This document shows, in pieces, positions 4,112-5,197 of a DNA stretch of 5,197 nt. A model generated the notes under the pieces. That model saw only the letters and a program-made list of their open reading frames with translations. It had not been told where the DNA came from and made no database searches. Position 1 is the stretch's first letter, and each line of letters opens with the position of its first letter. Made by a program: the position numbers and the translations under genes. Origin of the DNA: Lysobacteraceae bacterium (lineage in GTDB: Bacteria > Pseudomonadota > Gammaproteobacteria > Xanthomonadales > Xanthomonadaceae); NCBI GenBank assembly GCA_003505795.1, contig DNXT01000459.1, positions 912-6,108 on the forward strand, written 5' to 3'.

Positions 4112-5197
4112 ATGGCTTCGCCCAAACCCCTCGCGACCTCGCTGGCCCTCGGCCTGGCCCTCACCGCGTCCGCCCGCGCCGACGAGGGCATGTGGATGCC
4201 GTCGCAGCTGCCGGAACTGGCCGGCACCCTGCGCGAGGCCGGCTTCCAGGGCGACCCGCGCGAGCTCGCCGACGTCACCCAGCCGCCGCTGAGCGCGGTG
4301 GTCAAGGTCGGCGGCGGCACCGGTTCGTTCGTCTCCGCCGACGGCCTGCTGCTGACCAACCACCACGTCGCGATGGGCGTGATCCAGTACAACAGCAGCG
4401 CCGAGCACAACTTCATCGACGACGGCTTCGTCGCCGCCGGCCGCGCCGACGAGCGTGTCTCCAACCCGGATTTCCGGGTGCTGGTCACGGTCGGGTTCGA
4501 CAAGGTCACCGAGCAGGTGCTGAAGGATGCGCGCGGCAAGACCGGCCGCGCCTACTTCGACGCGGTGGACGCGGCCAGCAAGCGCATCGTCGCCGACTGC
4601 GAGCACGAGGGCGGGGTGCGCTGCAGCGTGGCCAACATGTACTACGGCAGCGACTTCTACCGCATCCGCCAGCTCGAGCTGCGCGATGTGCGGCTGGTGT
4701 ACGCGCCGCCGCGGGCGATCGGCAACTACGGCGACGAGGTCGACAACTTCATGTGGCCGCGCCACAGCGGCGACTTCACCCTGCTGCGCGCCTACGTCGG
4801 CAAGGACGGCAAGCCGGCCGACTACAGCCCGGACAACGTGCCCTACCAGCCGCCGGCGCACCTGCGGCTCGCCCAGGACGGGCCCCGTGCCGGCGAATAC
4901 GCCATGCTCGCCGGCTATCCGGGCATCACCTACCGCCACCGTACCGCCGCCGAGTTCGACGAGCAGGTCAACTGGACGCTGCCGCAGCGGGTGGCGGTGT
5001 TCGACCGGCTGATCGGCGTGATCGAGGCCGCCGGCAAGGCCAGCGCCGAGGCGAAGACGCGCTACGCCTCGCAGCTGCAGTCGCTGAAGAACAACCGCAA
5101 GCGCGCCGCCGGCGAGCTGGAAGGCCTGCAGCGCAGCGACGCGGTGCGCCTGCGCGGCGAGGACGAGCGCGGCATGCTGGCCGCGACCAGGGGCGCC
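4112..5197 (+). CDS. S46 family serine dipeptidyl-peptidase (DPP7/DPP11-like), N-terminal half; 3' end outside window
   Basis: The first 362 codons are present; S46 enzymes are usually about 690-720 aa, so roughly half is missing. They are periplasmic or surface exopeptidases that release dipeptides from peptide N-termini and help non-sugar-fermenting bacteria live on protein. A signal peptide is clear at residues 1-23 (MASPKPLATSLALGLALTAS, cleavage ARA-DEG), after which the family's mature start DEGMWMPSQLP follows. GSFVSADGLLLTNHHVAMG (71-89) carries the catalytic His (H84/H85), and GDEVDNFMWPRHSGDFTLLR (207-226) is the block with the catalytic Asp. The paired C163 and C171 (DCEHEGGVRC) match a family disulfide. 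The Ser nucleophile and the residue setting P1 specificity lie beyond the window, so DPP7 versus DPP11 type cannot be decided. ATG 4112 is preferred over in-frame GTG 4097 because it gives a standard signal peptide. Codon use is host-like. Confidence 0.93.
   Translation, partial: MASPKPLATSLALGLALTASARADEGMWMPSQLPELAGTLREAGFQGDPRELADVTQPPLSAVVKVGGGTGSFVSADGLLLTNHHVAMGVIQYNSSAEHNFIDDGFVAAGRADERVSNPDFRVLVTVGFDKVTEQVLKDARGKTGRAYFDAVDAASKRIVADCEHEGGVRCSVANMYYGSDFYRIRQLELRDVRLVYAPPRAIGNYGDEVDNFMWPRHSGDFTLLRAYVGKDGKPADYSPDNVPYQPPAHLRLAQDGPRAGEYAMLAGYPGITYRHRTAAEFDEQVNWTLPQRVAVFDRLIGVIEAAGKASAEAKTRYASQLQSLKNNRKRAAGELEGLQRSDAVRLRGEDERGMLAATRGA

Noticed and set aside
3961..4539. Upstream extension of the GT9 frame to 4539
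   Set aside because: It would overlap the S46 signal peptide and catalytic His region on the other strand, and the extra residues have no GT9 similarity.
3203..4939. Long minus-strand frame (578 codons) spanning the GT9 gene, the intergenic region and the S46 gene
   Set aside because: It runs antisense to S46 catalytic motifs and out of frame with the GT9 protein. Val/Ala/Gly/Arg bias is typical of a shadow of high-GC coding DNA.

Overview
The window reads as a piece of a high-GC gammaproteobacterial chromosome, most likely Xanthomonadaceae (a Lysobacter, Luteimonas or Pseudoxanthomonas type organism). This is inferred from a TamB C-terminus and an S46 dipeptidyl-peptidase in one neighbourhood, strong G/C preference at third codon positions in the outer genes, and the style of the proteins. 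No rRNA or tRNA is present to fix the taxonomy.

Layout. (1) 2-883, plus strand: the 3' end of tamB, the envelope translocation/assembly factor. (2) 880-1570, plus strand: a decayed stretch. It begins with a DUF4440/SnoaL-like gene whose GTG start overlaps the tamB stop and which carries an in-frame amber codon. The same frame then runs into an Ala/Gly/Ser/Thr-rich segment that has no counterpart in DUF4440 proteins and is itself broken by an exact 13-bp tandem duplication. (3) 1571-2745: a clearly AT-richer stretch of small genes. It holds a roughly 67-69 aa membrane protein (plus) whose reading frame is ambiguous at a T7 tract, a 111 aa two-helix membrane protein with a zinc-ribbon-like tail (minus), a 42 aa single-helix membrane microprotein (plus), and a 118 aa secreted four-cysteine protein (minus). 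(4) 2746-3960, minus strand: a family 9 glycosyltransferase (heptosyltransferase-like). (5) 3961-4111: a divergent intergenic region with inverted repeats. (6) 4112 to the window end, plus strand: the N-terminal half of a secreted S46 serine dipeptidyl-peptidase.

How it fits together. The outer genes (tamB, GT9, S46 peptidase) are ordinary cell-envelope or secreted functions with host-like composition. The roughly 1.9 kb between them looks like a variable slot. It has a lower and mixed GC content, convergent short genes, broken frames and small membrane or secreted products, but no integrase, transposase or clear attachment repeats. One reading is a graveyard of exchanged cassettes, possibly debris of a toxin/immunity-type locus. 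That reading rests on architecture only, since no toxin domain was recognised.

The best candidates for something new are the three sequence-level lesions or switches (amber at 1078, 13-bp duplication at 1409-1434, T7 tract at 1655-1661) and the cluster of unrecognised small membrane and secreted proteins between 1614 and 2653.
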